A stretch of DNA of 64,000 nt from Nemertoderma westbladi. Its lineage: Eukaryota > Xenacoelomorpha > Nemertodermatida > Nemertodermatidae. The notes below the pieces were generated by a model, which did no database searches, had not been told where the DNA came from, and saw only the letters and a list, made by a program, of their open reading frames with translations. Below, piece after piece: positions 9,301-19,560 of the stretch. Made by a program: the position numbers and the translations under genes. Positions within the stretch are counted from its first letter, which is position 1. Every line of letters begins with the position of its first letter. Location: NCBI GenBank assembly GCA_032718475.1, contig JAUCBJ010008410.1, forward strand, positions 1-64,000. The letters are read 5' to 3'.

Positions 9301-10309
9301 AAAGTTTAATTGCAAGCTGCCATTCTGTTGGATAATCTTTGTTCCCGTTGTCAAAAATAAAATGACACATATAATTTTTGTACTGCGAAGTACAATATTT
9401 GTTGTTCTTCACTTTGCTACTAAATTTTGTAGCTATAATTGCCCATTTAAAACAATCATTATCAGCCGTTTGTATATTTATAACACATTTTTTAACTGAT
9501 AGAGCCTTAGGTAACTCCATATAACCGTGTCCCTTATATAGTAACGACCTACACTTGGATTCAGCTACTTTAATTTCAACCCTTAATAAAGATTTAACAC
9601 GCCACCCTGAGCCACGAGTGTTAAACATGGCTATTTTTTGCATTAATTTTTCTAATACATACTCAAACCATGTGTCAAAACTTTCATGTGAATCTACGGT
9701 ATTAACTGCACCACCTGAAGAACTAAAATAGAAAGCTTCTTCTTGATCACCCTCTGAAAAATGTGATCGATACATGAGTATATTCACACCTAGCCAGGGT
9801 CTAAGTACATTCATTTCGCTAAGTTTTCCTAATAATAAAGTTTGGATGTGAGGTAGAATTTTAATTAATGATGAATGAATATCAGGAAAATCTTCATCAT
9901 TTGGAAGATTGTAAACATAGATTTCTAAACGGTTATCGTGTGCGGCTTGTTCGATGTTAAAAATTGATGAACCTTGACCAGATTTCAGTCTTTTTCTAGA
10001 TACGATAGTATTGTTTTGGTTCCGTTGTGGTGGTGGTCTAACATGATAATAACGTTGGTGACAGTCGTGACGTAAGTAATTCTCATATAAATACTCTTTA
10101 TTACAAGTAGGGCAAGTTTTTTCATACACGCAAAACTTCATTTCTTTACATCCTGTAGTTGTTTCATGTCGTTTACATATTTCTTCACGTGAACATTTCA
10201 CTCGACAATTAAAACAATTGTATTCTTCAAAATGAGATTTCACATGTGTTAAATAATTTCGTTTAGAAATTTGATGAGGACAAAATGGACATTTCAATTG
10301 TTTATCCAT
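6287..10309 (-). pseudogene. Protein-primed family B DNA polymerase with two in-frame stops, copy 1
   Basis: One frame of about 1,340 codons runs from ATG at 10,309 to 6,287 with stops only at TGA 8,501-8,503 and TAA 7,157-7,159. The N-terminal part (602 aa) has C2H2-type fingers (C7, C10, H22, H26 and more) and Exo I 'YFDIES' (D469, E471), then a Cys/His cluster. The second part (446 aa) has Exo II 'HNCNLYD' (7-13), Exo III around Y176-D180, 'RGG' (242-244) and motif A 'DFNSLYS' (276-282). The third part has motif B 'NNSLFGK' and motif C 'SDTDS' (102-106). This is the Polinton/adintovirus polymerase. Stops fall between, not inside, motifs. It is either recently inactivated or recoded. Confidence 0.9.
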
Positions 10310-10865
10310 CTCTTTATTATCCTAAAAACAATTTAAAATTAATATGAATATTGTTATATATATAATCAAAAAAATTCATAAGCTACTCAACACAAATAAA
10401 ATATAATATCTAAACTTTAATTAATTTAATATTTTCAGAATGAGCTCGAATGAATCAGTTGAGCTCTTTATATATATATATATTTCAAGTTTCTACTTAT
10501 ACCAACCAATCATAAATAACAGTTACATTGGAAACTAATATCATAAATAAAGTTGCTTTTACAACTGAATTCTTTATAATAAAATCAAGTCTAAACCAAG
10601 ATGTGTATAATGCGTTTTTAATTTTCATTGATAAAGTAGGTTTTACATGCAAATGTTTTATTATGGTGGTGTAAACTCATGCATTTACATGCGAATGTTT
10701 TATACCTAATCCCGTGCTCACATTAAATATAAACTATCACCAATATTTACTCAATAAAGTCACCTTTACATGCAAATACTTTATAATAATCACACTTTGT
10801 GATAAAAAGTTACCTTTACAAGTCAGTGTGAAACTGAAAAAGAAAAGTCTCTAGTTAATAATAAA
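10310..10865 (-). promoter_or_regulatory. Putative polymerase promoter with octamer-like elements, copy 1
   Basis: This 556-bp gap lies upstream of the polymerase start. It contains three copies of a TTTACATGC(A/G)AAT..TTTAT element near 10,640, 10,685 and 10,765; two include the exact octamer ATGCAAAT, which on the gene's strand reads ATTTGCAT. A TATATATATATA run at about 10,468-10,485 lies between these and the start codon, in the order expected for a distal-element plus TATA promoter. Function is inferred from the arrangement. Confidence 0.5.
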
Positions 10866-11255
10866 TCAATCTGATACTGTTTTTATATGTTCCTTATTGT
10901 AATCTGCTACCTCTTCACTTGCTTTTGTAACTTTTATTTTCTTTGTAGGTATAGAATCATTGTTGGGAATGGAAGATGTTTGAGATGTAGATCTGCGCTT
11001 TCTATCACTCGAGGTCTCTTCGATGTATGTCTTTGGATTAAATGTGGATGAAACTACTTCTGGAAATGACTTATTAACCTTAAACTTCCAAGTTGGTGGA
11101 TATAGAATCGTGAAACCGTCTGCTATATCAGTTGATGAAACATTTAACATCATATCGTAGAGAAACTCTATATATGGTATGTCTTTATCGTAATGTAACT
11201 GTAAATATTTGCTTTCCTTGTCTGTAATAATTACTTTTTTTTCTTGTACATTTAT
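10866..11255 (-). pseudogene. C-terminal fragment of the 347-aa viral protein, cut by the duplication junction
   Basis: This matches the last ~130 codons of the complete gene at 17,059-18,102. The frame is still open where the duplication junction falls at 11,255/11,256. Beyond it the sequence is the repeat region, so the N-terminal two thirds are missing. An internal ATG at 11,153 could start a 95-residue peptide with the basic tail ('DRKRR', 'TKKIKV'), but there is no reason to think it is made. Confidence 0.85.
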
Positions 11256-11952
11256 GAGATGTGTACGCAGTCAGCCACTCCTATCCACAACTGTCATCCA
11301 TTTTATCAGTACAGCAGTAATCTGATGTAATAACATTTGTTTTTTTTTTCAACTATAAGGATACTGCTGTCTACCCGAACCTTGATTAGCATACTGCTGT
11401 CATAACCTAGAAGGGACGCGTAGCTCTCACATATAGGGATTAGATCACCTACCCAAACAATACAGTACTGCAGTACTGTCGCTGTTCTTGATGTAACAGT
11501 ATAGTCAGATAGAGCATGCTGATTTCCTTTAATTAGCATTGTACTGCAGTACGGTACCGGTACCACAGTATTAATGTAACAGTACCCGTAGTAACAAACT
11601 GAGTCAATGTATACTTTATCGTGAGCCAGTTACAATCGGATGTGCGCGCAGTCAGCCATACTGCTGGGAAACGGTCCACCTTGCAGCCGTCTAGCCACCC
11701 TCACAGTCAGCCTCGCGGCACGCAGTCAGCCTCGCAGTCAGCCTCGCGGCATGCAGTCAGCCTCGCAACCAGCCTCGCAGCACGCAGTCAGCCTCGTGGT
11801 CGGTCATGTAGTCAGCCTCGCGGCACGCAGCCAGCCATGCAGCTAGACACGCAGTCAACCCGTGAGAGTCATGCTTATTCAAACGAGGTTAGTTTTCCCT
11901 AACTACCGATTGATTGATTGATTGAAAAATAATAATGTTTAATTTTCACCTT

Positions 11953-12498
11953 CTAATCACCAACACCTAAAGTCACAACACCAAACATTAATAAATAATT
12001 AACAAGTTTACTAAATATAGGGTAATAAATGTGAAATTTGCTAGGTGAACACATTAAAGTACATTTACCGGTATGAAAGCAGCAAATGACTACAGTATTA
12101 TTTATTCTTATTTTGCAATTATTAAAAATTTCAGGTTCATATATAACTTGAAGTTGCACATTATCAAAGACAACATAAAACCCTGTATTGTTTATCAATA
12201 ACCTATAGACTACAGACTTAATACTAAAAATATAAGTACATAAATTAACAGATTTTAAAATCAAATTAATACTAGTTTTATCAAATATATGTTTTTTTAC
12301 TTTTTGGAAATTATACTTACTGCCTAATAATGTAATACGACCATTTTTAAATATTAATAATGTGGCACCAAATATCTTATATATAAACTGATTTGGTTTG
12401 AGTATGTGTTTACCAGATAATTGATTTTTTAATTCTTTCAAATTAATTGCTGACACTTGCTGGCAACTTACATTCTTATTGACTATCTGATAGTTCAT
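11953..12498 (-). CDS. TATA-binding-protein-like protein, copy 2
   Basis: The 181-residue product is identical in sequence to the copy at 5,764-6,309, with the same four phenylalanines at 38, 50, 125 and 141 and the same 23-base overlap with the polymerase frame. Absence of any amino-acid difference, while the neighbouring polymerase copies differ at six residues, may be chance given the very small number of changes. Confidence 0.75.
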   Translation of the reverse strand: MNYQIVNKNVSCQQVSAINLKELKNQLSGKHILKPNQFIYKIFGATLLIFKNGRITLLGSKYNFQKVKKHIFDKTSINLILKSVNLCTYIFSIKSVVYRLLINNTGFYVVFDNVQLQVIYEPEIFNNCKIRINNTVVICCFHTGKCTLMCSPSKFHIYYPIFSKLVNYLLMFGVVTLGVGD

Positions 12499-15400
12499 TG
12501 TTTGGTTCCTGATAAATTGGTATATTGTTTTTTTTCATAGGTTTTTCGACCTTTGTTTGATAGTGACCCCAGGGAAGCGAATGATTTTTATTAACCCAAT
12601 AAAGTTTATCATCAAATGCGCTGAGAGCAAACTTATCTCGTGCTATAGTATACACTTTGTGTAATTTACTTTGAAATTGATGTGTTTCCTTGGAAATTTC
12701 TTCGTTATCGTAATATGCCCTCAAATAATCTTCGTGACAAATATTTTTATCCACGACAGCTCTTGTTATTCCTTTTGCCCGTCGTATATTGGAATCATTC
12801 CATTCTAAAATTGAATATAATTTTGGTCTTAAAAATACCGCTTGTTTAATCTCTCGTGAGGCTAGTTCGTCTTTACAGTAATAGAGCCTGGATTTATTTT
12901 TATCGCTGTAGAGAGGGTGATCCTTGGGGTAATTGGATGTATCTAGAATATTATTTTTAATTAAGGCTTTTAAAAAATTATTCTGCGATGTATTATAGTA
13001 ACAACCTATTAAAGAGTCCGTGTCTGATGCTACAATTTCAATTCGGCAGTTTAATTCTTTCTCAATAGGTAGCAATTTATCGTAATACAGCTGATACATA
13101 TCCAATTTAGCCAAGTCCAAGACAGTACTACCTATATAGACCGGCTTATCGAGAGTTACAGAGTCTTTTACTAATAAATGTCCCGATAAGGAATCGTTAT
13201 AAATCATGAAATTTTCATGATTTATTCGTTTGACTAATTGGTCACATTTTTCTTTACTATTAGCGATACGAAAGTTGCATCGGTCCCTTATCTTCTCTAT
13301 CGTTTTTCCAAATAAAGAATTGTTCAGCAATTTCGCGACAGCTGTTTAAATATAACTTTTTGCTAGCCGCCTTTGATTAATATTAAAATCTATATAGGGT
13401 TTAAATACAAAGTCTTGATGGAAAGAATATAATTTATGGAGCTTAGTAACAATTAAACCTTGTTTTATATAAAATTTTAACAGTTTTAAATTTACATGAT
13501 AGAATTCTTTATCGAATTGTGTCAACATAAGTTTCGGTGCACACATCTTATACTTGCTATTAGTGCCTCTTTGTTTACAAACATTGTTAAATTGTTCCCT
13601 CATATAAGGTGAAAGCATTGTCTCATTTATACTTAAATGTTCTGGAGCTAAGGGTAGTTCTAATGTACGATCGTGAATATCTTTGGGATATTTCAAATCG
13701 CAAATTAAGAAAAACCCAATATCACCTTCAGTATCAAGATTTGTTAAATATTTTATCAGTTCTTCTGGAGCAGCATTCTCTAAATATGTAACGTTGACTT
13801 GTTCAAAACCTGAAACAGGTAGCTTTTTACTTAAATTACCAGAATACAAGGAATTAAAATCTATATTGAAAATATGACACTCTTCCTTGCTTGGATCATA
13901 ATTATCAGTATCTGGTATATTTGATTCTATGTAATGCTTTCGACAGAATGAAACCCCTCCTCTAATAGATGCTTCAAAATCTCTATATGTTTGGTAATCT
14001 TTTATTAATGTTAACTTACATTTATTGTATTTCAGGGTGCAATCATAAGTGAAAGCTGCGATATTGCAATAATAAACTACTTCTAATTCGTAGTTTTGTC
14101 TACACACTCTCCTAAAGTTCTCAAATATATCAGCGAGGAGACAAACATCGAGTTTTAAGTATGCTAAAAGATAATCCTTGAGATTCACACAGTCAAACTG
14201 ACTCCATGATGCGTTGGCAAAACTATATTCCTCGGGTGTACAGGTATTTTGTGTTAATTTACTATAAAATTTGTCTATTGATGGTAATTTCGAATCATTG
14301 AATTTATTTAAATCTGTCAGATACTCGTAGGGAAATATACCTTTTCGTTTAATTGTTGCATTATTTAAATTTGGATAAAAATATTTCATTTGCTGTTCAG
14401 TAATTGGTAGAACTGATGTTATATCCTCGCTGTCTATATCCTTTGTTGAAAAATCAACTAAAGTACTTAGGGAAAAGGATAAAAATTGATATGTGTCTAA
14501 GACACGTAGCTCGATCTTAGTTTTTTCATCTTTCACTGGTATATGCATGCTTAGTGAAATATACCTTTCAGAATTTTTAGGGATTACCTTTATATCCCAA
14601 TCGGAATATTTATTATTGCTAAAACCAACTTGCAAAAGAAAATGCAAATCGTAGAGATTGCAGTTGTGTGCAGCGAGTATATACATGTGTCATTTCAACG
14701 ATAAAGAGTGGTTACATGCGTTACAAGCGGCCGCTATATAGTTACCAGTAATATGTGAGTGATGTTTGTTTTTCTCAGACTTATCCTTAAATAAAACATT
14801 GCAATAAAAGCAAGTTTTAGCTTTCCAAAAACTTAACTTATCTGCATCATTAAGTATCATTCTCTCTCTTGTGTGGTCTTCCGACCACTTATATAATTGG
14901 GTGATGTCATTATATACAGAGTCTAAAAAGTCTTGAATACAGTTGTTGTCGATTGTTTTTGTAAAGGTCTTCAAATAAAATTTTGGTGGATTGATTAATT
15001 CGGCACTAGGAACAATTAAATAACTTACAGCGCATGGAATATGATTCTGAATAAATTTACTGTTGGTGGCTGGCTCCAAAATAGATTCTATGTCAAAATA
15101 TATTACAAACAATGCTGGTAATGTTCTGTCTAAATTTCTAAAGCTAATGTGAGTTCTTTTTTCAGATGGTAGCTTCTCAACTTGACTTTTTCCTCGATAA
15201 CAAACAAGACGGTGATGTTCTAGAACATCATTGGTGTAGAAAGGCGCCAAACACCGTTCACAATATTTCCTACCACGAGTATGAAGAGCTCTCGTATTCA
15301 TCAAACGATTCAAGTTAGTTATGCAAACATAATGTGATTGTTTACTCGTATTCTTATTTTTTACAAGTAATATATTCAATAACTCTTTATCTGGAGTGAT

Positions 15401-16498
15401 TTTACTAAATGGTGCCTGTCTTAATATAGATACTCGATTGTTGTTGTAGAGTAATAAATTAATTATATATGCTGAATTCTGTTTTTCAAAAAGTTTAATT
15501 GCAAGCTGCCATTCTGTTGGATAATCTTTGTTCCCGTTGTCAAAAATAAAATGACACATATAATTTTTGTACTGCGAAGTACGATATTTGTTGTTCTTCA
15601 CTTTGCTACTAAATTTTGTAGCTATAATTGCCCATTTAAAACAATCATTATCAGCCGTTTGTATATTTATAACACATTTTTTAACTGATAGAGCCTTAGG
15701 TAACTCCATATAACCGTGTCCCTTATATAGTAACGACCTACACTTGGATTCAGCTACTTTAATTTCAACCCTTAATAAAGATTTAACACGCCACCCTGAG
15801 CCACGAGTGTTAAACATGGCTATTTTTTGCATTAATTTTTCTAATACATACTCAAACCATGTGTCAAAACTTTCATGTGAATCTACGGTATTAACTGCAC
15901 CACCTGAAGAACTAAAATAGAAAGCTTCTTCTTGATCACCCTCTGAAAAATGTGATCGATACATGAGTATATTCACACCTAGCCAGGGTCTAAGTACATT
16001 CATTTCGCTAAGTTTTCCTAATAATAAAGTTTGGATGTGAGGTAGAATTTTAATTAATGATGAATGAATATCAGGAAAATCTTCATCATTTGGAAGATTG
16101 TAAACATAGATTTCTAAACGGTTATCGTGTGCGGCTTGTTCGATGTTAAAAATTGATGAACCTTGACCAGATTTCAGTCTTTTTCTAGATACGATAGTAT
16201 TGTTTTGGTTCCGTTGTGGTGGTGGTCTAACATGATAATAACGTTGGTGACAGTCGTGACGTAAGTAATTCTCATATAAATACTCTTTATTACAAGTAGG
16301 GCAAGTTTTTTCATACACGCAAAACTTCATTTCTTTACATCCTGTAGTTGTTTCATGTCGTTTACATATTTCTTCACGTGAACATTTCACTCGACAATTA
16401 AAACAATTGTATTCTTCAAAATGAGATTTCACATGTGTTAAATAATTTCGTTTAGAAATTTGATGAGGACAAAATGGACATTTCAATTGTTTATCCAT
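12476..16498 (-). pseudogene. Protein-primed family B DNA polymerase with two in-frame stops, copy 2
   Basis: This is the duplicate of the polymerase at 6,287-10,309, with the same TGA (14,690-14,692) and TAA (13,346-13,348), so both stops predate the duplication. Six residues differ between copies: in the N-terminal part Cys/Arg in 'NKY-TSQ', Arg/His in 'VLE-HRL' and Arg/His in 'CNACN-SL'; in the middle part Cys/Phe in 'LVD-STK', Ser/Asn in 'YYC-IAA' and Ala/Thr in 'YDC-LKY'. None hits a catalytic motif. I found no silent difference. All exonuclease and polymerase motifs are present in order as in copy 1. Confidence 0.9.
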
Positions 16499-17058
16499 CT
16501 CTTTATTATCCTAAAAACAATTTAAAATTAATATGAATATTGTTATATATATAATCAAAAAAATTCATAAGCTACTCAACACAAATAAAATATAATATCT
16601 AAACTTTAATTAATTTAATATTTTCAGAATGAGCTCGAATGAATCAGTTGAGCTCTTTATATATATATATATTTCAAGTTTCTACTTATACCAACCAATC
16701 ATAAATAACAGTTACATTGGAAACTAATATCATAAATAAAGTTGCTTTTACAACTGAATTCTTTATAATAAAATCAAGTCTAAACCAAGATGTGTATAAT
16801 GCGTTTTTAATTTTCATTGATAAAGTAGGTTTTACATGCAAATGTTTTATTATGGTGGTGTAAACTCATGCATTTACATGCGAATGTTTTATACCTAATC
16901 CCGTGCTCACATTAAATATAAACTATCACCAATATTTACTCAATAAAGTCACCTTTACATGCAAATACTTTATAATAATCACACTTTGTGATAAAAAGTT
17001 ACCTTTACAAGTCAGTGTGAAACTGAAAAAGAAAAGTCTCTATCTAGTTAATAATAAA
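16499..17058 (-). promoter_or_regulatory. Putative polymerase promoter with octamer-like elements, copy 2
   Basis: This is the duplicate of 10,310-10,865 with the same three octamer-like elements (near 16,830, 16,873 and 16,955) and the TATA-like run at about 16,657-16,674. It differs by a TATC insertion near 17,042, just beyond the 3' end of the 347-aa gene. Confidence 0.5.
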
Positions 17059-18102
17059 TCAATCTGATACTGTTTTTATATGTTCCTTATTGTAATCTGC
17101 TACCTCTTCACTTGCTTTTGTAACTTTTATTTTCTTTGTAGGTATAGAATCATTGTTGGGAATGGAAGATGTTTGAGATGTAGATCTGCGCTTTCTATCA
17201 CTCGAGGTCTCTTCGATGTATGTCTTTGGATTAAATGTGGATGAAACTACTTCTGGAAATGACTTATTAACCTTAAACTTCCAAGTTGGTGGATATAGAA
17301 TCGTGAAACCGTCTGCTATATCAGTTGATGAAACATTTAACATCATATCGTAGAGAAACTCTATATATGGTATGTCTTTATCGTAATGTAACTGTAAATA
17401 TTTGCTTTCCTTGTCTGTAATAATTACTTTTTTTTCTTGTACATTTATTTTTACTTTAAGTCGGTCAGATAAAGCTTTATCGCCCGTATCTAGCTCTGAA
17501 AAGACACCTTCGTTACTAATTTCATAATTCCATTCATACCACAATGAATTTACTTCCGATGCTGTTAAGTTAAACCCATTATAATACCTAAGACCAATAG
17601 CATCAGAATATCTAGCTGAAATCTCCCATAGTCCCATATAAGTCGCTCCTTTATATTTGCTTACAAAACCGACAAAAGATGGGTTGGTTAAATTAACAAC
17701 AGAACACTGATTTATTATTTCGAGTGGTGGTGATAACAATTCTAATATTTCTGTCTTACTCTGAAGCAATAAATTAATGAGTGATTTGTTTAGAATTTGA
17801 CATTTGCCTTGCTTCTGAATATATACGTTTTCAGTAATAACACAGGTGGAAATATTTAACTTTCCTCTTGTAAATTCTATATTAGGATAAATATTACCTC
17901 TTGAAACTGGTGATTCCTTTTGTCGGTTGATTAATATTTCTAAGACGTCTAGAAGGTAGAGTGTATCCTGGTAAGAGAAGCACGTTGTTACATTGCTATC
18001 GCTTGAGAGTAATATAAAGTACTTGCCATAAACAATACTACAGGTATATTTATTAAATGTAAATTTCCAAGTATTGCTTGAAGTTTTTTTAAATAAATCC
18101 AT
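17059..18102 (-). CDS. Unknown 347-aa protein of the viral replication module
   Basis: The product has 347 residues and lies upstream of the polymerase on the same strand. I do not recognise it with confidence. It seems built of several modules of beta-strands followed by an amphipathic helix (about residues 12-60, 81-118, 143-192 and 215-256). The third ('FVSKYKGATYMGL', then 'GFNLTASEVNSLWYEW') has the rough strand pattern and 'LT..-.W..L' helix of the PC4/p15 single-strand DNA-binding coactivator family, but the likeness is weak. The C-terminal ~50 residues are Ser/Thr-rich with two basic clusters (303-306 and 323-327) that could be nuclear localisation signals. A DNA-binding role is a guess from context. 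Confidence 0.7.
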   Translation of the reverse strand: MDLFKKTSSNTWKFTFNKYTCSIVYGKYFILLSSDSNVTTCFSYQDTLYLLDVLEILINRQKESPVSRGNIYPNIEFTRGKLNISTCVITENVYIQKQGKCQILNKSLINLLLQSKTEILELLSPPLEIINQCSVVNLTNPSFVGFVSKYKGATYMGLWEISARYSDAIGLRYYNGFNLTASEVNSLWYEWNYEISNEGVFSELDTGDKALSDRLKVKINVQEKKVIITDKESKYLQLHYDKDIPYIEFLYDMMLNVSSTDIADGFTILYPPTWKFKVNKSFPEVVSSTFNPKTYIEETSSDRKRRSTSQTSSIPNNDSIPTKKIKVTKASEEVADYNKEHIKTVSD

Positions 18103-18530
18103 AATTAGAATGAAAACTATTTTGAAAAATAAAAACTAAATAAATGATTATTAGAATGTAAAACTTCGGTTTATATGCTTGCTTTAATAAAACAGAGTGA
18201 CTTACAGTGAGGAATATAGTTGCTTCGTGTAACAGATGCAACGTGTACAGCTAAATTTATTACATTAGCGTGAGTTAGAGAGTGAAATAGCAGTAACGTG
18301 TAACAGATGCAACGTGATCAATGCTAGCCCTGTCATTCTAACTTATATTCAACTTAGTTGATCGACCAGTTACATCGATAAAAGAAATTGATTATTATTA
18401 ATAGTCGAATTAATGTATTCTACGCTATAGTAATTATGTTAAGGAACTAGAAGCTATTTATAAACATCTGCTACCAGTGATGAAGATGAAGAATTCAATG
18501 ACTATGGTATAACTCAGATATTTATCGCCT
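18103..18530. other. Flank of the viral module with a 20-bp direct repeat
   Basis: AT-rich sequence lies upstream of the 347-aa gene. CGTGTAACAGATGCAACGTG occurs twice, near 18,226 and 18,297. Such short repeats might lie near the element's end, but with the left end outside the window no terminal inverted repeat can be checked. I see no gene. Confidence 0.5.
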
Positions 18531-18539
18531 TTTTCTCTC

Positions 18540-18605
18540 GAGGTTGGATGGAAGAGTGATTGGTGAGTTGTGAGGAGTTATATCGGTCCCGGGTTCGAAC
18601 CCTGT
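18540..18605 (+). mobile_element. Candidate tRNA-derived SINE head
   Basis: GGTTCGAACCC at 18,592-18,602 is an exact Pol III B box. An A-box-like TGGATGGAAGAGTGATTGG lies about 45 bases upstream (18,545-18,563). The sequence does not fold obviously into a full cloverleaf and continues into the 157-bp repeats, so a SINE head is more likely than a tRNA gene. Confidence 0.45.
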
Positions 18606-18616
18606 TGAATATTTTG

Positions 18617-18930
18617 TTATCTGAAAAATTGCAAAATTAAATTTAGTTACTAGTGAAAAATAGCGATTTGAAAAATAATAGAAGTTACCTGATGCTAAGT
18701 GTAGACACCCGAACACCTGTAAAATAAAGGTTGGTGATTGGATGCAGTACTAGCATTGGGTGACTAATAACGCTTATCTGAAAAATTGCAAAATTAAATT
18801 TAGTTACTAGTGAAAAATAGCGATTTGAAAAATAATAGAAGTTACCTGATGCTAAGTGTAGACACCCGAACACCTGTAAAATAAAGGTTGGTGATTGGAT
18901 GCAGTACTAGCGTTGGGTGACTAATAATGC
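18617..18930. repeat. 157-bp tandem direct repeat, two copies
   Basis: 18,617-18,773 and 18,774-18,930 are almost identical (differences include ATTGGG/GTTGGG near the ends). Both start TTATCTGAAAAATTGC and end in TGACTAATAA.GC. They follow the SINE-like head directly and may be its duplicated body. Confidence 0.9.
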
Positions 18931-19379
18931 CTCTAGCGGAATAAGCGGGAACTTGAGAAGTTACCATGGTTACGGATGAAATGCTGACATCTGATTGGTT
19001 GAAATAATAACGACCACTGCAAAAGGTTGAAATGGTGGCTTCTGATTGGCTGCAGTACCAGAAATGGATGGTAATGATGGACTACGGGTGACCTTGGATG
19101 AGGGGCCATGTAATGTATACTACTACTGTCTATATGGGATTCTGCTCTATAATAGTTATGTAACCTTATCCAGAAGACTACTACGTTCAGCATGAAGTCG
19201 CTCCTAGAAGTTGTGACCAGAAGCGGTTTACTGCCACAACTGAAAGATTTGAGAATGAGAACCATCCTGAAGAAATACCCTCTCAGACATTGCCTGTGTC
19301 AACAAGGACCGCAGTGCAACAGTAAGATGTTACTACAGTCCAACCAATGCATCAGATCCTGAACAAGAAAGATATATAG
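18931..19379. other. Non-coding, no gene seen
   Basis: Short partial repeats of 'TGATTGG(T/C)TG' type (near 18,993 and 19,041) suggest further repeat debris. I find no convincing coding sequence. Confidence 0.4.
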
Positions 19380-19560
19380 GTAGAGGTAAAATGCTGGAAA
19401 TCATAAGAGCTTATGGAATATCAGACGTAATCGTTGCTGACCATTGGATTGTTATATTCTGACACAAAAGCTCAGGTACTCTCACCAGATAGTAGTGAAA
19501 CTAAGTTCTTATCAATCCTGGCTGGTGTACTGCAAGGTGATGCAATGATGATTGTAAAAA
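19380..19560 (+). mobile_element. Non-LTR retrotransposon (LINE C) reverse transcriptase fragment
   Basis: Broken frames give 'RGKMLEIIRAYGIS', 'SDTKAQVLSP' and 'ILAGVLQGD', the palm-domain segment just before the catalytic FADD box in a common invertebrate LINE family. Several frameshifts separate the pieces. The downstream part of what may be the same element lies at 21,417-22,206; the intervening 1.85 kb would be later insertions. Confidence 0.7.

Larger units (their letters stand above)
5068..11256. repeat. 6,189-bp tandem duplication, copy 1
   Basis: Bases from 5,068 match bases from 11,257 at a constant offset of 6,189, through the minisatellite, the TBP-like gene, the polymerase and its promoter region. 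The right junction is sharp: at 11,255 the sequence leaves the 347-aa gene (which continues intact at 17,449 in copy 2) and one extra G joins it to the repeat region. The two copies differ by six single-base changes that I could find plus a 4-bp insertion (TATC near 17,042). Either a very recent tandem duplication or a joining of two haplotypes by the assembler would give this. Confidence 0.93.
11257..17448. repeat. 6.19-kb tandem duplication, copy 2
   Basis: This is the second unit, colinear with 5,068-11,255. It is 3 bp longer overall because of the 4-bp difference near 17,042. In this copy the upstream 347-aa gene is complete, so copy 2 is joined to the original flank on its right and copy 1 to the original flank on its left. 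It also repeats the diverged 376-bp repeat and the minisatellite (11,699-11,849). Confidence 0.93.

Noticed and set aside
18592-18602. A genuine tRNA gene
   Set aside because: The B box is perfect, but I could not fold an acceptor and anticodon arm around it, so a SINE head is more likely.
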